NCBI RefSeq assembly: GCF_017996735.1
Contig: NZ_JAGOGJ010000033.1
Location: 1-58,900 of the forward strand
DNA from: Niveispirillum sp.
Lineage (GTDB): Bacteria; Pseudomonadota; Alphaproteobacteria; Azospirillales; Azospirillaceae
Length of the DNA: 58,900 nt
Reading direction: 5' to 3'
Position numbers and translations under genes: made by a program. Within the stretch, counting starts at the first letter, position 1. Each line of letters opens with the position of its first letter. The notes beneath the pieces were generated by a model that saw nothing but the letters and a program-made list of their open reading frames with translations, was not told the DNA's origin and did not search any database. This document shows, in pieces, positions 49,937 to 58,748 of this stretch.

Positions 49937-50851
49937 TCAGCCGTGTTGCGCCAGGGCAAAATCAAGGCCCGCGCGGATCGCCGTCACCTGCGCCAGGGTG
50001 CAATTGTCGGGGGTGGCGCGCGGGCTGTCGGGATAGACCTCGGTCGTCGTCTTGAAACGCGCCTTGGTGATGGAGGGGCAGAGCCCGAGCCGGGCCAGCG
50101 GATATTCGATGATGCCACGGGCGATGACGGGCGATCCGATGATCTCGCCCCGCGCGTCCGGCGGGGCGATATGGGTCACCTTCTCGACCTCGGCGATGAT
50201 GGCCTGCTGGAAGGCCAACTGGGGATCGGCGCTGTCGGCCACCAGATAAAACCCGTCGGGGATCTCCTCCTCCACGAATTCCTTGCCGTCGCGGGCGCTC
50301 AGGGCGGGGCCGAACTGCGTCTTGTCGGTATCTGTCGTCTCATGCAGGTCGATATGCATGAGGTAGTCGCCGGCAAAGGACCGTGTCAGTGCCATCAGCG
50401 CCGTCGCCTCCACCGGACCGTCGGAGCGGAAGTTCCGGTTCGGATCCACGGCATCATAGTTCCAGCGATGGATGCGCTCATAGGCCCAGGGGCTGATGCA
50501 GGGGGCGACCAGCAGGTTGACCCGGTCGGCATAGGCATCGGCCACCTGATCCAGGAAGGCCAGCGCGCCCAGGACGCCGCTGGTCTCATACCCATGCACA
50601 CCGCCCGTCACCAGCAGGGACGGCAGGCTAGGGTGCATCACGCGGCTGCGCAGGGCAAGGAGCGTATAGGCGTCATCGGCATACCGGACCTGGCCATAGG
50701 CGATGCGTTCGAAACGGTCGCCCAGCGCGTCGATCCGCGTGACGATGTCATCCCGGTAGCTGCGCTGCCGCACCTGCCGGGATCGCCAATCATCGCGCTC
50801 CGCTTCGCCCCAGGGGAGTCCGGGCACACCGATGGGGCTGTCACTCGTCAT
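49937..50851 (-). CDS. M14-family (succinylglutamate desuccinylase/aspartoacylase-like) metallocarboxypeptidase
   Basis: A 304-residue zinc enzyme. Zinc ligands are His86 and Glu89 in GGVHGYET and a later His in HIDLHET. YDAVDPNRNF supplies the arginine/asparagine substrate pair, and Glu in TTEVYPDSP is the likely general base. It hydrolyses a C-terminal residue or an N-acyl group. ATG 50851 follows GGAAAAGGAAAT. It is the last gene of the peptide-use operon, its start overlapping the end of the DUF885 gene region by a few bases of spacing. Confidence 0.87.
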   Translation of the reverse strand: MTSDSPIGVPGLPWGEAERDDWRSRQVRQRSYRDDIVTRIDALGDRFERIAYGQVRYADDAYTLLALRSRVMHPSLPSLLVTGGVHGYETSGVLGALAFLDQVADAYADRVNLLVAPCISPWAYERIHRWNYDAVDPNRNFRSDGPVEATALMALTRSFAGDYLMHIDLHETTDTDKTQFGPALSARDGKEFVEEEIPDGFYLVADSADPQLAFQQAIIAEVEKVTHIAPPDARGEIIGSPVIARGIIEYPLARLGLCPSITKARFKTTTEVYPDSPRATPDNCTLAQVTAIRAGLDFALAQHG

Positions 50852-50868
50852 CGCCCATTTCCTTTTCC

Positions 50869-52569
50869 TCAAGACACGGCAGATAGGGTTGTGCCGCTGA
50901 TCCAGTCGTCGATCAACAGTTCCAGCACCGGCAGCGTCACCGCACCCGCCGCCATCAGCGCGTCGTGGAAATCGCGGATGCGGAAATCCTGGCCCAGGGC
51001 CGCCTCCGCTCGGGCGCGCAATTCGCGGAATTTCAGGTTGCCCAACTGATAGGCCAGGGCCTGGCCCGGCATGCCGATATAGCGGTCGACCTCCGCGGTC
51101 AGGGTTTCCAGCGGCATGGCCATATTCTCACGGAAATAGGCGATGGCCTGGTCCCGACCCCAGCCGCGTGAATGGATGCCGGTATCGAGCACCAGGCGCA
51201 ATGCGCGCCACATCTCCATCTCCAGCCGCCCATAGCGCTTCTCCGGCGTATCGTAGAAGCCCATGTCCTCGCCCAGCGCCTCGCAATAAAGCGCCCAGCC
51301 CTCCAGGCAGGCGGCATATTTCAGGGCACCGAACCGGCGGAAATCGGGAAGCTGGTCCATTTCCTGGATCAGTGCCAGATGCATCAGATGTCCTGGCCAG
51401 GCCTCATGCAGGGCCAGCGGCAGATGCATGTAGCGCGGGCACTTGCCGGGCAGGGAGGTGATCCAGTGGATGCCGGCGGCACTGCCATCGGCCGGATTGG
51501 GCTGCGCATAGGCCGGCGGCATCTTATCGGCCACGACCACGGGGATACTGCTGACGCCATAGCTGATGCGGGGGAGGCGGCCGAAAAATTCCGGAATCCG
51601 CGCATCAATGCGCTTGGACAGGACCTCGATCTGTTCGCGCAGCACCTCAGCACTGGTGGCGAACTGTGTGCTGTCGGTTTGCAGATGCTGACGGAAACCG
51701 TCGAGATCGTCGGAAAAGCCGGCGGCCCCGGCGACGGCCAGCATCTCGCCCTGGATACGCTCCACCTCCGTCAGGCCGATGGCATGGATATCGGCGGGCG
51801 GGATGTCCAGCGTCGTATATTGGCCGATATGATAGCGATAGAAGCGGTCGCCATCGACATCGTCGGTGCAGGCCAGACTGTCGCGCGCCGGTGGCAGTAC
51901 CGATTTTTCCAGATAAGCAGCGTAGGAGAGGAAGGCTGGGATCACCACCTCCTTGACCAGCGCCTTTCCGTCCGCAGCCAAGGCCGCCATCGCCCCACCT
52001 CGGGCGGCGATCCGGGCCAGCGGGCCGAAGAAGGCATTATCCTCCACCTTCATCGACATCTGGCCACGGATCTGCGCAATCGCGCGCTCAACGACCAGTC
52101 GGGAATAGACCATGCCGGCCGCCACTCCCTGTGCCAGGCTTTCCTGGACCGTCGCGAACGAGGTCGGAATGGCGGCCAGCCGCCTCAGATAGCGCTGTGC
52201 GTCGGCGGTGGTGGCCAGTGCGGTGGAATTCGCCCAATAGATCAGAGTGAATTCCGGGCCCAGCGGATAGAGTGTGGGGCGCAGATGCGCACCGCTGTCT
52301 ACGAGTTCGGTGAGTAGGCGGAATTCATGGTTCAGCAGGCGATGCGTGGCCCGGTCCTGCACGCCCAGCGGGGCCGGATCGATGGCGGCGAGTTTCCCCT
52401 GTGCCGCGCGTGCCCAGACGGCGCGCCGTTCGGCGTCGGCGGGTGCCTCACGCAGCAATTGTTCGGCCTCCGTGGAGACACCGGCGGCGATCGCAACCGT
52501 GGGGAATTCCGCGCATTGAAAGGTCCAGAAGCGTGTTGCCAGATCGGCCAGGGCGGTAGAGGCGCGCAT
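50869..52569 (-). CDS. DUF885-family metallopeptidase-like protein
   Basis: A 566-residue DUF885 protein. The motif HEAWPGH (388-394) is the HExxxGH zinc-binding signature of the family, and the region CLEGWALYCEALGEDMGF supplies a further glutamate ligand. No signal peptide is seen, so it is cytoplasmic or exported without one. Related proteins are probable zinc carboxy- or dipeptidases. It lies between the gamma-glutamyltransferase-like gene and the M14 gene of the operon. A broken paralogue lies at 49068-49292. Confidence 0.87.
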   Translation of the reverse strand: MRASTALADLATRFWTFQCAEFPTVAIAAGVSTEAEQLLREAPADAERRAVWARAAQGKLAAIDPAPLGVQDRATHRLLNHEFRLLTELVDSGAHLRPTLYPLGPEFTLIYWANSTALATTADAQRYLRRLAAIPTSFATVQESLAQGVAAGMVYSRLVVERAIAQIRGQMSMKVEDNAFFGPLARIAARGGAMAALAADGKALVKEVVIPAFLSYAAYLEKSVLPPARDSLACTDDVDGDRFYRYHIGQYTTLDIPPADIHAIGLTEVERIQGEMLAVAGAAGFSDDLDGFRQHLQTDSTQFATSAEVLREQIEVLSKRIDARIPEFFGRLPRISYGVSSIPVVVADKMPPAYAQPNPADGSAAGIHWITSLPGKCPRYMHLPLALHEAWPGHLMHLALIQEMDQLPDFRRFGALKYAACLEGWALYCEALGEDMGFYDTPEKRYGRLEMEMWRALRLVLDTGIHSRGWGRDQAIAYFRENMAMPLETLTAEVDRYIGMPGQALAYQLGNLKFRELRARAEAALGQDFRIRDFHDALMAAGAVTLPVLELLIDDWISGTTLSAVS

Positions 52570-52626
52570 CGCGATCTCCTTTGGAAGGTGTCGGCTCCGG
52601 AGAGCTGATGGTCGGTACGGGGGCGG

Positions 52627-54243
52627 TCAGACCGCCAGGGCGACACCGGTACGGCGCGGGTCGGCGCAGGCGCTGGCCAGCCCGTCGGCGGCGATATGGA
52701 CGCCTTCGTAACTGCCATGATGGTAGTTCCAGGGATTGACCAGCTCCATCCGCAGCCCCCGCTGCCGCACGCCGGCCTGGATGTCCGGGGTGCCGCAATC
52801 GACCTCCAGGGTGAAGGCGTCGGGCGCCAGGCTGTCCGGGCCATAGGTCGGGCCGCCGATGCGCGGGCAATGGACCGAGGTTTCGATATCCATGCCGAAA
52901 TCCAGGATATTGAGCGTGTTGGTCACGCAGTTCGGGATCAGGCCGACACTGGGCGAACCGGCGGCCAGCACCGGCCTGGCGTCCGCGTCGAAGATGATGT
53001 GGGGTGCGACATAGCAGGTGCCGCGATCCCCCGGCTTCGGCATGGTGCGGAAGAAATGCACCCCGCCGGCCCACAGGTTCATGCCGTCCACGATCAGCCC
53101 GTTCGACCATGCGCTGGACATCACCGAATGCAGCACGGTGGCGATATTGCCGTCGCGGTCGACCACGGTCAGATGGTTGGACCCCGGATAGGGTACACGC
53201 GCCGGGTCGGGCCGTTTGGGCTCGCGCATCCTCATCAGCTCGAACCGCATGGCCGCATAATCCTTAGACAGGATCGTCTCCAGCGGCAGGGGCCAGCTGT
53301 TGGGATCGCCCTGCGCGGCACCATCGGCGAACACTTCCAGACAGAAGCGGGCCAGCCAGTACATGCTGTCGGCGCTGTCGGTCGGCATGCCCCATTCCTT
53401 CAGGGGGATGCGTTCGACTAGATTGAGAATTTCAACGATATGGGTGCCACCATTGTCCGGTGGCGGGGAGCCTGCGATCCTGAAATCGCGGTAGCGGCCC
53501 CAGGCCGGGTCCATCCAGCGCACATCATAGCGGTCGAAATCCTCCATGGTCAGCACGCCGCCGGCGCGCTTCACGCTATCGACCACCTTCTGCGTGAAGG
53601 CGGAGCGGTAGAAATAATCGACGCCGTCTGCCGCCATCCGCTCCAGCGTGTCGCCCAGCGCGTGGTTGACCAGAAGCTCTCCGGGGTCGCGCAGGCTGTT
53701 GCCGCGGAAATAGATGCTGCGCCCTTCTTCCGTCAGGCCGATCTTTTCCGCCTTCTCGAACATCAGGCCGTAAAGGAACGGGTAGATGGGGAAACCCTTA
53801 TGGGCCAGTTCGATGGCGGGGGCGGCCAGCGTCTCGCGCGACCGGCTGGCGTAACGGGTGCGCGCTGCCTCCCAGGCGGCCCAGAAGCCGGGCACGGCCA
53901 CGCTGCGCCCGGTCGGCACGTCCGCCGCCGAAAAGCCGGGCAGCCCGGCCAGCGGCGCGTTCATCGATCCGTTGAGATACTGTGTGGTGCCGCTGGCCTT
54001 GTCGTAATGCATCATGCTGAGCACGCCGAAGGCCGTCGTCATATGCGGTTCGACCACGGTCTGCGCCAGCGATGCGGCCAGGGCGGCATCAACGGCATTG
54101 CCGCCGTCGCGCAGCACATTGACCGCCACATGCGAGATGATCGGATGGGAGGTCACCACGATCCCGTCGCGCCCCGACGCCTTCTGCTTGCGGCCGAATA
54201 TCGCCGCCCGGGTCAGCTGGGCGATTTCGTCACGATCGAACAT
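52627..54243 (-). CDS. Gamma-glutamyltransferase-family Ntn hydrolase with Ser in place of the catalytic Thr
   Basis: A 538-residue member of the gamma-glutamyltransferase family. DGGNAVDAALAA near the N-terminus and the small-subunit start region are clear. Canonical enzymes self-cleave before a threonine in TTH(Y/F)SVVD. Here that segment reads PGSNHLTVVDRDGN, so Ser355 occupies the nucleophile position and Asn356 the next. The following oxyanion segment GSPGG is changed to GSPSVG. No signal peptide is seen, unlike periplasmic GGTs. Activity as a Ser-Ntn amidase is possible; loss of activity is the alternative. ATG 54243 follows AAGGAG. Confidence 0.85.
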   Translation of the reverse strand: MFDRDEIAQLTRAAIFGRKQKASGRDGIVVTSHPIISHVAVNVLRDGGNAVDAALAASLAQTVVEPHMTTAFGVLSMMHYDKASGTTQYLNGSMNAPLAGLPGFSAADVPTGRSVAVPGFWAAWEAARTRYASRSRETLAAPAIELAHKGFPIYPFLYGLMFEKAEKIGLTEEGRSIYFRGNSLRDPGELLVNHALGDTLERMAADGVDYFYRSAFTQKVVDSVKRAGGVLTMEDFDRYDVRWMDPAWGRYRDFRIAGSPPPDNGGTHIVEILNLVERIPLKEWGMPTDSADSMYWLARFCLEVFADGAAQGDPNSWPLPLETILSKDYAAMRFELMRMREPKRPDPARVPYPGSNHLTVVDRDGNIATVLHSVMSSAWSNGLIVDGMNLWAGGVHFFRTMPKPGDRGTCYVAPHIIFDADARPVLAAGSPSVGLIPNCVTNTLNILDFGMDIETSVHCPRIGGPTYGPDSLAPDAFTLEVDCGTPDIQAGVRQRGLRMELVNPWNYHHGSYEGVHIAADGLASACADPRRTGVALAV

Positions 54244-54296
54244 CACGTCATTCTCCTTGAGATCAGGACGAGGCCGGGCGGCATGCCGGCCATCAT

Positions 54297-56351
54297 TCAG
54301 GCTTCAAGCCCCAGATATTCCGCGAAAAAGGCCAGGACCTCCGCCGACTGCCGGGTCTGGCTGTCCTTGCCGACTGTGCCGTGCCCGGCGCCGGCATGGA
54401 CGCGCAGCAGGACGGGCAGGTCGCCGCTGCCGCCCTGCTGCATCCGGGCCGCCAGCTTGCGCCCGTGCCAGGGCGGGCAGCGCGGATCATTGGCTCCGCA
54501 ATCGATCAGCATGGCCGGATAGGCGACATTGTCTTTGACATTCTGATAGGGCGACCAGCCGGCCAGCAGCCGGGCCATCGCCGGGTCCGCCGGATCGCCG
54601 TAATCCAGCGTCGCGGCCATGGTGAACGGGTCTCGCACACGGGCCAGCAGGTCGGTGACCGGCGCTTCCGGGGAGCTGGCGCGGAACAGGTCCGGGCGCT
54701 GGACCGCGGCGACGGCGGCCATCACCCCGCCATTCGACCCGCCGGTGACACCCAGCTTTCGCGGCGATGTGATGGCCCGCGCGATCAGGTCTTCGGCGAT
54801 TGCGTACAGGTCGTTGAAGGTATTCTGCTTGAGGGCCAGACGGCCCTGTTCCCACCAGCGGGAGCCGAACTCCCCCCCGCCGCGCAGATGGCCCAGCACC
54901 AGGACCCCGCCGGCCTCGACCCAGGCCGCCCACCGGCTGCCGAACCAGCCGGGCAGTACGGCGACATTATAGCCGCCATAGCCGGTGATCACCGTCGGCT
55001 GCGGCCGCGACAGGTCGAGATCGCGCCGGGCGACGACGTGATAGACGATCTCCGCCCCATCCTGGCTGACGGTCCTGCAATCCAGCACCTGCGCATCCAG
55101 CACCCATTCCGGTGCCGTTAACCGCGTCAGTTCGCGGGTGCGCACATTGGCCGTGCAATGGATGGGCGAGGTGGTGGGAGTGGCGAACAGAAAGTCGATC
55201 TGGCCCTCCCGCCCGCGCACCATGCTGTTGGTGACATTGAAGAAGGAAAAGAAGCTGCCCGTCCGGTTCACCAGTCCCCGGCCCGGCAGATCGATCTCCC
55301 CCTCCAGCTTTCCCGATCCGTCGAAGACGCGAAGGCGGGAATAGGTGTCGACAAAGTCGAGAAGGACGGCGCGATCGCCCACGACCAGGAGATTGGCCAG
55401 GATGGCGTCGGATGGCGGGACGACCTCCTGCCAGGTGTCGAGCTGCGTCGGGGTGGCCAGCGGGATCGCGACCAGCCGGCCGCCGGATGTCCCGTCATCG
55501 GTGATCGCGAAGAAGCGGTCGCCGACAATATCGCCCCGGAAGATGCCATCAACATCCTTCAGGAACGGCTTCCAGCCTCCGTCGCCCTGTGTGTCGAGGA
55601 TGAATTCCGGCCTTGGGGCCAGATGGTTGGCGAACAGCACGATATGGCGGCGATCGGCGGCCACCACCGGACGCACATAGAAATGGCTGGGGCTCACATC
55701 CTCCAGCACGGCCCGCGTCGGCCGGTCGACCATCACCCGATAGAGGATCTTCCCGGCCTTTATGTCCGCCGGGTCCATGCTGATATAGAAAAAGCCGCTA
55801 TCGTCGGGCAGCCAGGTGAAGGTGTTCAGCCGTTCGCTGGGCAGGCCCCGGGACAGGATCTTGCCGGTCGCAACCTCGACCAGTTGCACGATCGGCTTTT
55901 CCCGGCCGCCGGCCGTATAGGCGACGACCGCCAGATGGCCGCCATGTGACAGGGCATAGCCCGCCATCTGCAACGGCTCATCGGTGCGCATCCGGTTCAG
56001 ATCGACCACGCGCCGGCCGGGTGCGGTCGGTGTGTCGGACAGTTCCACCACCTCCAGGTCCTGGTCGTCGGGGACGAAGCGGCGGATATAATGGCCGCCG
56101 GCGAACAGGGGTAGCATCATGTCATCCGATGCTTCCGCCGCCTGCAGCCTGTCCAGGAAGCGCTGATAATGCGGCAGGCCGGCAAGATGGGTCCGGGCTC
56201 GCTCATCCTGTGCCGTCTGCCAGGCCAGGACATCGCAGTCGCTCTCTTCCTCCAGCCAGCGGAATGGGTCGGAATAGCGCACGTTGCCGCCGCCGAACGA
56301 CACTTCTTCGGGGCGTTGTGCTGCGGGCGGGTAGGTGTCGATACCGTCCAT
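54297..56351 (-). CDS. Prolyl oligopeptidase (S9A-type) family peptidase
   Basis: A 684-residue prolyl oligopeptidase-type serine peptidase. The N-terminal DPFRWLEEESD is typical of S9A; a beta-propeller follows and the C-terminal hydrolase domain contains Ser539 in TGGSNGGVM. The triad is completed by Asp in ANDPRCPPWHG and His in GAGHGTVG. It cuts short peptides, usually after proline. No signal peptide is seen, so peptides must be imported first. Its ATG overlaps the TGA of the upstream esterase gene by one base (TGATG), indicating translational coupling. Confidence 0.93.
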   Translation of the reverse strand: MDGIDTYPPAAQRPEEVSFGGGNVRYSDPFRWLEEESDCDVLAWQTAQDERARTHLAGLPHYQRFLDRLQAAEASDDMMLPLFAGGHYIRRFVPDDQDLEVVELSDTPTAPGRRVVDLNRMRTDEPLQMAGYALSHGGHLAVVAYTAGGREKPIVQLVEVATGKILSRGLPSERLNTFTWLPDDSGFFYISMDPADIKAGKILYRVMVDRPTRAVLEDVSPSHFYVRPVVAADRRHIVLFANHLAPRPEFILDTQGDGGWKPFLKDVDGIFRGDIVGDRFFAITDDGTSGGRLVAIPLATPTQLDTWQEVVPPSDAILANLLVVGDRAVLLDFVDTYSRLRVFDGSGKLEGEIDLPGRGLVNRTGSFFSFFNVTNSMVRGREGQIDFLFATPTTSPIHCTANVRTRELTRLTAPEWVLDAQVLDCRTVSQDGAEIVYHVVARRDLDLSRPQPTVITGYGGYNVAVLPGWFGSRWAAWVEAGGVLVLGHLRGGGEFGSRWWEQGRLALKQNTFNDLYAIAEDLIARAITSPRKLGVTGGSNGGVMAAVAAVQRPDLFRASSPEAPVTDLLARVRDPFTMAATLDYGDPADPAMARLLAGWSPYQNVKDNVAYPAMLIDCGANDPRCPPWHGRKLAARMQQGGSGDLPVLLRVHAGAGHGTVGKDSQTRQSAEVLAFFAEYLGLEA

Positions 56352-57265
56352 CACGCATCCCCGCCCTTCACGCCGTCCGGCGCGTCGGCCCATACCGCGC
56401 GGATGCCTTCGCCGATGACATCCGCGATGACGGAACTATGGTCCTTGCCGGGGAATATCCGCGTGGTAAGCCGGAGGGAGGGATACTGGCGCAGCAGCAG
56501 GGTCTCCGCCATCAGGACCGGTGCGCTGACGATGCCCCAGGCGGCGAGGCTGAGCTTGCCGATCTCCCGCTCGCCCATGCCGAAAAACACATTGGCCTTC
56601 AGGTCCCGGTTGGCGGCGGCATAATCGGCCTCCAGCCGGAAGGCGGAACGGTCCACGGCGTTGCTGGACGGGCTGCCGATGATATAGCGGCCGAAGGTAC
56701 CGGGCCGGGCGAACAGGGCATAGCTGGCGAACATGCCACCGCCGGAATGACCCAGAAGCCCGTGATCCCCGTTCATGCGGTAGGTCCGCTCCAGGGCGGG
56801 CCTCACCATATCGACCAGGAAATCCAGGAAATGGTCCGCCTTCTGCTGCTGCCCGTCCTCGGGCACGCCGAGCGCGCGGAAATAGTCGCCCCCCGGGCCG
56901 TCGAACAGGATGTTGCGTCCGGGTGGGGTGAAGTCGATGGCGCGCCGGCGGCCGAATTCCGCCATGCCCGCATCGCTGTTGCAGCCCACGCCGACCACGA
57001 TCATCTCCGGTGCCAGTCCGCCGACCACCAGCGTGTTGAGCAGGCCCACGGTCAGGTGCAGCAGGAACGGCCCGTCCGTCACCCACAGGACTGGATAGCG
57101 CCTGTCCGGCCGGGCGTGGTAGCTGGCCGGCAATGCCACCTGAACCTCATGATCCCAGTCGAAGGCGGCGGACCGCATGGTGATGGCCGGTTCGATCGAC
57201 AGGGTGCAGCGGGCGCCGGGTTGCATCCAGTCCGGCGTTGGGGTGGGTTTGGCTTGGTCGCTCAT
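56351..57265 (-). CDS. Alpha/beta-hydrolase (esterase-D/IroE-like)
   Basis: A 304-residue hydrolase with the nucleophile Ser174 in GHSGGGMFA and a C-terminal GKDHSSV supplying His. RYPVLWVTDGP is typical of the putative-esterase family that includes the siderophore esterases Fes/IroE and esterase D. It may hydrolyse an ester or depsipeptide bond of the imported ligand. It is coupled to the prolyl oligopeptidase gene and follows the MFS gene by 25 bases. ATG 57265 is used; the longer frame overlaps that transporter gene. Confidence 0.87.
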   Translation of the reverse strand: MSDQAKPTPTPDWMQPGARCTLSIEPAITMRSAAFDWDHEVQVALPASYHARPDRRYPVLWVTDGPFLLHLTVGLLNTLVVGGLAPEMIVVGVGCNSDAGMAEFGRRRAIDFTPPGRNILFDGPGGDYFRALGVPEDGQQQKADHFLDFLVDMVRPALERTYRMNGDHGLLGHSGGGMFASYALFARPGTFGRYIIGSPSSNAVDRSAFRLEADYAAANRDLKANVFFGMGEREIGKLSLAAWGIVSAPVLMAETLLLRQYPSLRLTTRIFPGKDHSSVIADVIGEGIRAVWADAPDGVKGGDA

Positions 57266-57290
57266 CGCTTCTATCCACGCTTGGTTGCCG

Positions 57291-58637
57291 TCAGGCGGGC
57301 TTGCCCGCCACCAGGTCGAGCGGATGCATCTGGCCGCTATTCGCCCGCGCCGTTGCCTGGAAAGGCTGTTCGGCAAGCCGCAGGCAGATGATGCAGATCG
57401 CCCAGGCCGGTGCGCTGATCGCCAGGCCGCCCCAGAACAGGCTGGCCGGTCCGGCATTGATCAGGTCGCCCAGGAAGGCCGCACCCGCCACGCCCATTCC
57501 CACCGCCGGCCCGTTGGTCATTGCCCGCAGCGCCATGATCCGCGCCCGGACCGGCGCGGGGGCCAGTTCCTGCAACAGGCTGACGCTGGAAGCGCCGGCA
57601 ATCGTCGAGGCAAAGACCTGGATGGCGACGATGCCATAGACCTGCCAGGGGGCGGCCGCGAACGGGATCAGGCAGATGAAGGGCAGCGAGACGGTCAGCG
57701 ACACCCAGACGACGCGCGGCGCCGCACGATAGCCCAGGCGGCGCTGCAAATGGCGCAGGATGAAATTGCCCGCCGCCACCCCGGCCACACTGGCCGCCGC
57801 GATGACCGCACCCAGCACCATGCCGACCTCCGCCGCGCCCAGGCTGAAGATGCGGGTCAGGGATAAGGGCGTCCAGGCCAGGATGCCCGTGACCCCCAGC
57901 GCGAAAAAGGTCATGCCGGTGAAGACGAAGATCACCGATTGCAGATTGGCTTTCAGGAACGGGCCGATGGGGACCAATGCGGCGGCCGCCCTGGCCTTTC
58001 CGCCGGTAACATGGCCCTTCGGCAGGATGAAGAGCATCGAAGCGAACAGAGGAAAGGGTGCGGCGGCCGCCAGGAACGCCCAGCGCCAATTCTCCAACGC
58101 GGCCACGGTCGACAGGACGGGTCCCATCGCGTTGATGCCGGAGATCATGGCCCCGACCAGGAACAGGCCGGATGCCATGCTCAACGAGATAGCGACGTAA
58201 TAGATCATCGTCGCGGTGACCCGCGCCTGCCCCCGGAACAGTTCCGGCAGCAGGGACATGAAAATGGGCGCGATCCCCGCCTCCGCCGCAGCGACCGCGG
58301 CGGAGGCGACGAACAGGGAGACAAATCCCGAGGCGAAGCCGCAGGCCGCCGTTCCCAATGCCCAACTGGCGGTACAGACGGCCAGGACCCAGCGCTTATC
58401 GAACCGGTCGGCGAACCAGGCGATCGGATAGGCCCCGAGAAACGTGAACAGGGCGAAGCCGATCCCCTGGATCAGGCCGAGCTGGGTATTGCTGAGCTTG
58501 AGCGTTTCGCTCATCTCCGCGGCAACCAGCCCGAACACCTGGCGATCGATCGTCGCGTACAGCATCACGGCAACCATCACCGCAAGTGACAGCGCGGCAC
58601 GGATGTCCAAGGGTGGTCGGGATGTGGATCGATGCAT
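57291..58637 (-). CDS. MFS transporter
   Basis: A 448-residue major-facilitator protein with about 12 transmembrane segments. IAWFADRFDKRWVLA is the characteristic loop between helices 2 and 3. It resembles the anion/sugar-phosphate or spinster-like subfamilies found in TonB-linked clusters. It lies between the TonB receptor (upstream, partial) and the esterase and peptidase genes, so it is probably the inner-membrane importer of the peptide-like ligand. The substrate cannot be predicted. Confidence 0.9.
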   Translation of the reverse strand: MHRSTSRPPLDIRAALSLAVMVAVMLYATIDRQVFGLVAAEMSETLKLSNTQLGLIQGIGFALFTFLGAYPIAWFADRFDKRWVLAVCTASWALGTAACGFASGFVSLFVASAAVAAAEAGIAPIFMSLLPELFRGQARVTATMIYYVAISLSMASGLFLVGAMISGINAMGPVLSTVAALENWRWAFLAAAAPFPLFASMLFILPKGHVTGGKARAAAALVPIGPFLKANLQSVIFVFTGMTFFALGVTGILAWTPLSLTRIFSLGAAEVGMVLGAVIAAASVAGVAAGNFILRHLQRRLGYRAAPRVVWVSLTVSLPFICLIPFAAAPWQVYGIVAIQVFASTIAGASSVSLLQELAPAPVRARIMALRAMTNGPAVGMGVAGAAFLGDLINAGPASLFWGGLAISAPAWAICIICLRLAEQPFQATARANSGQMHPLDLVAGKPA

Positions 58638-58748
58638 GGCGGTTCCCTGAACCCGTCTGTTCCATAGGCTTTAAGCTGGCACACATCGCGATCGGCGGCC
58701 ATCCGGTGACCGCCGCCGGAACGGCTTTCCAATTCAAGAAAAGCCGCT
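58638..58748. other. Spacer with two hairpins between receptor and transporter genes
   Basis: The 111 bases contain CGGCTTT/AAAGCCG (58722-58728 with 58740-58746) right after the receptor stop codon, and a GC-rich GGCGG/CCGCC hairpin. Neither is followed by a T-tract on the minus strand. They may attenuate or stabilise the transcript between receptor and downstream genes. Confidence 0.4.

Noticed and set aside
58722..58746. Hairpin after the last TonB receptor as a rho-independent terminator
   Set aside because: It lacks a T-tract on the minus strand and lies inside an apparent operon, so it is noted only as a hairpin.
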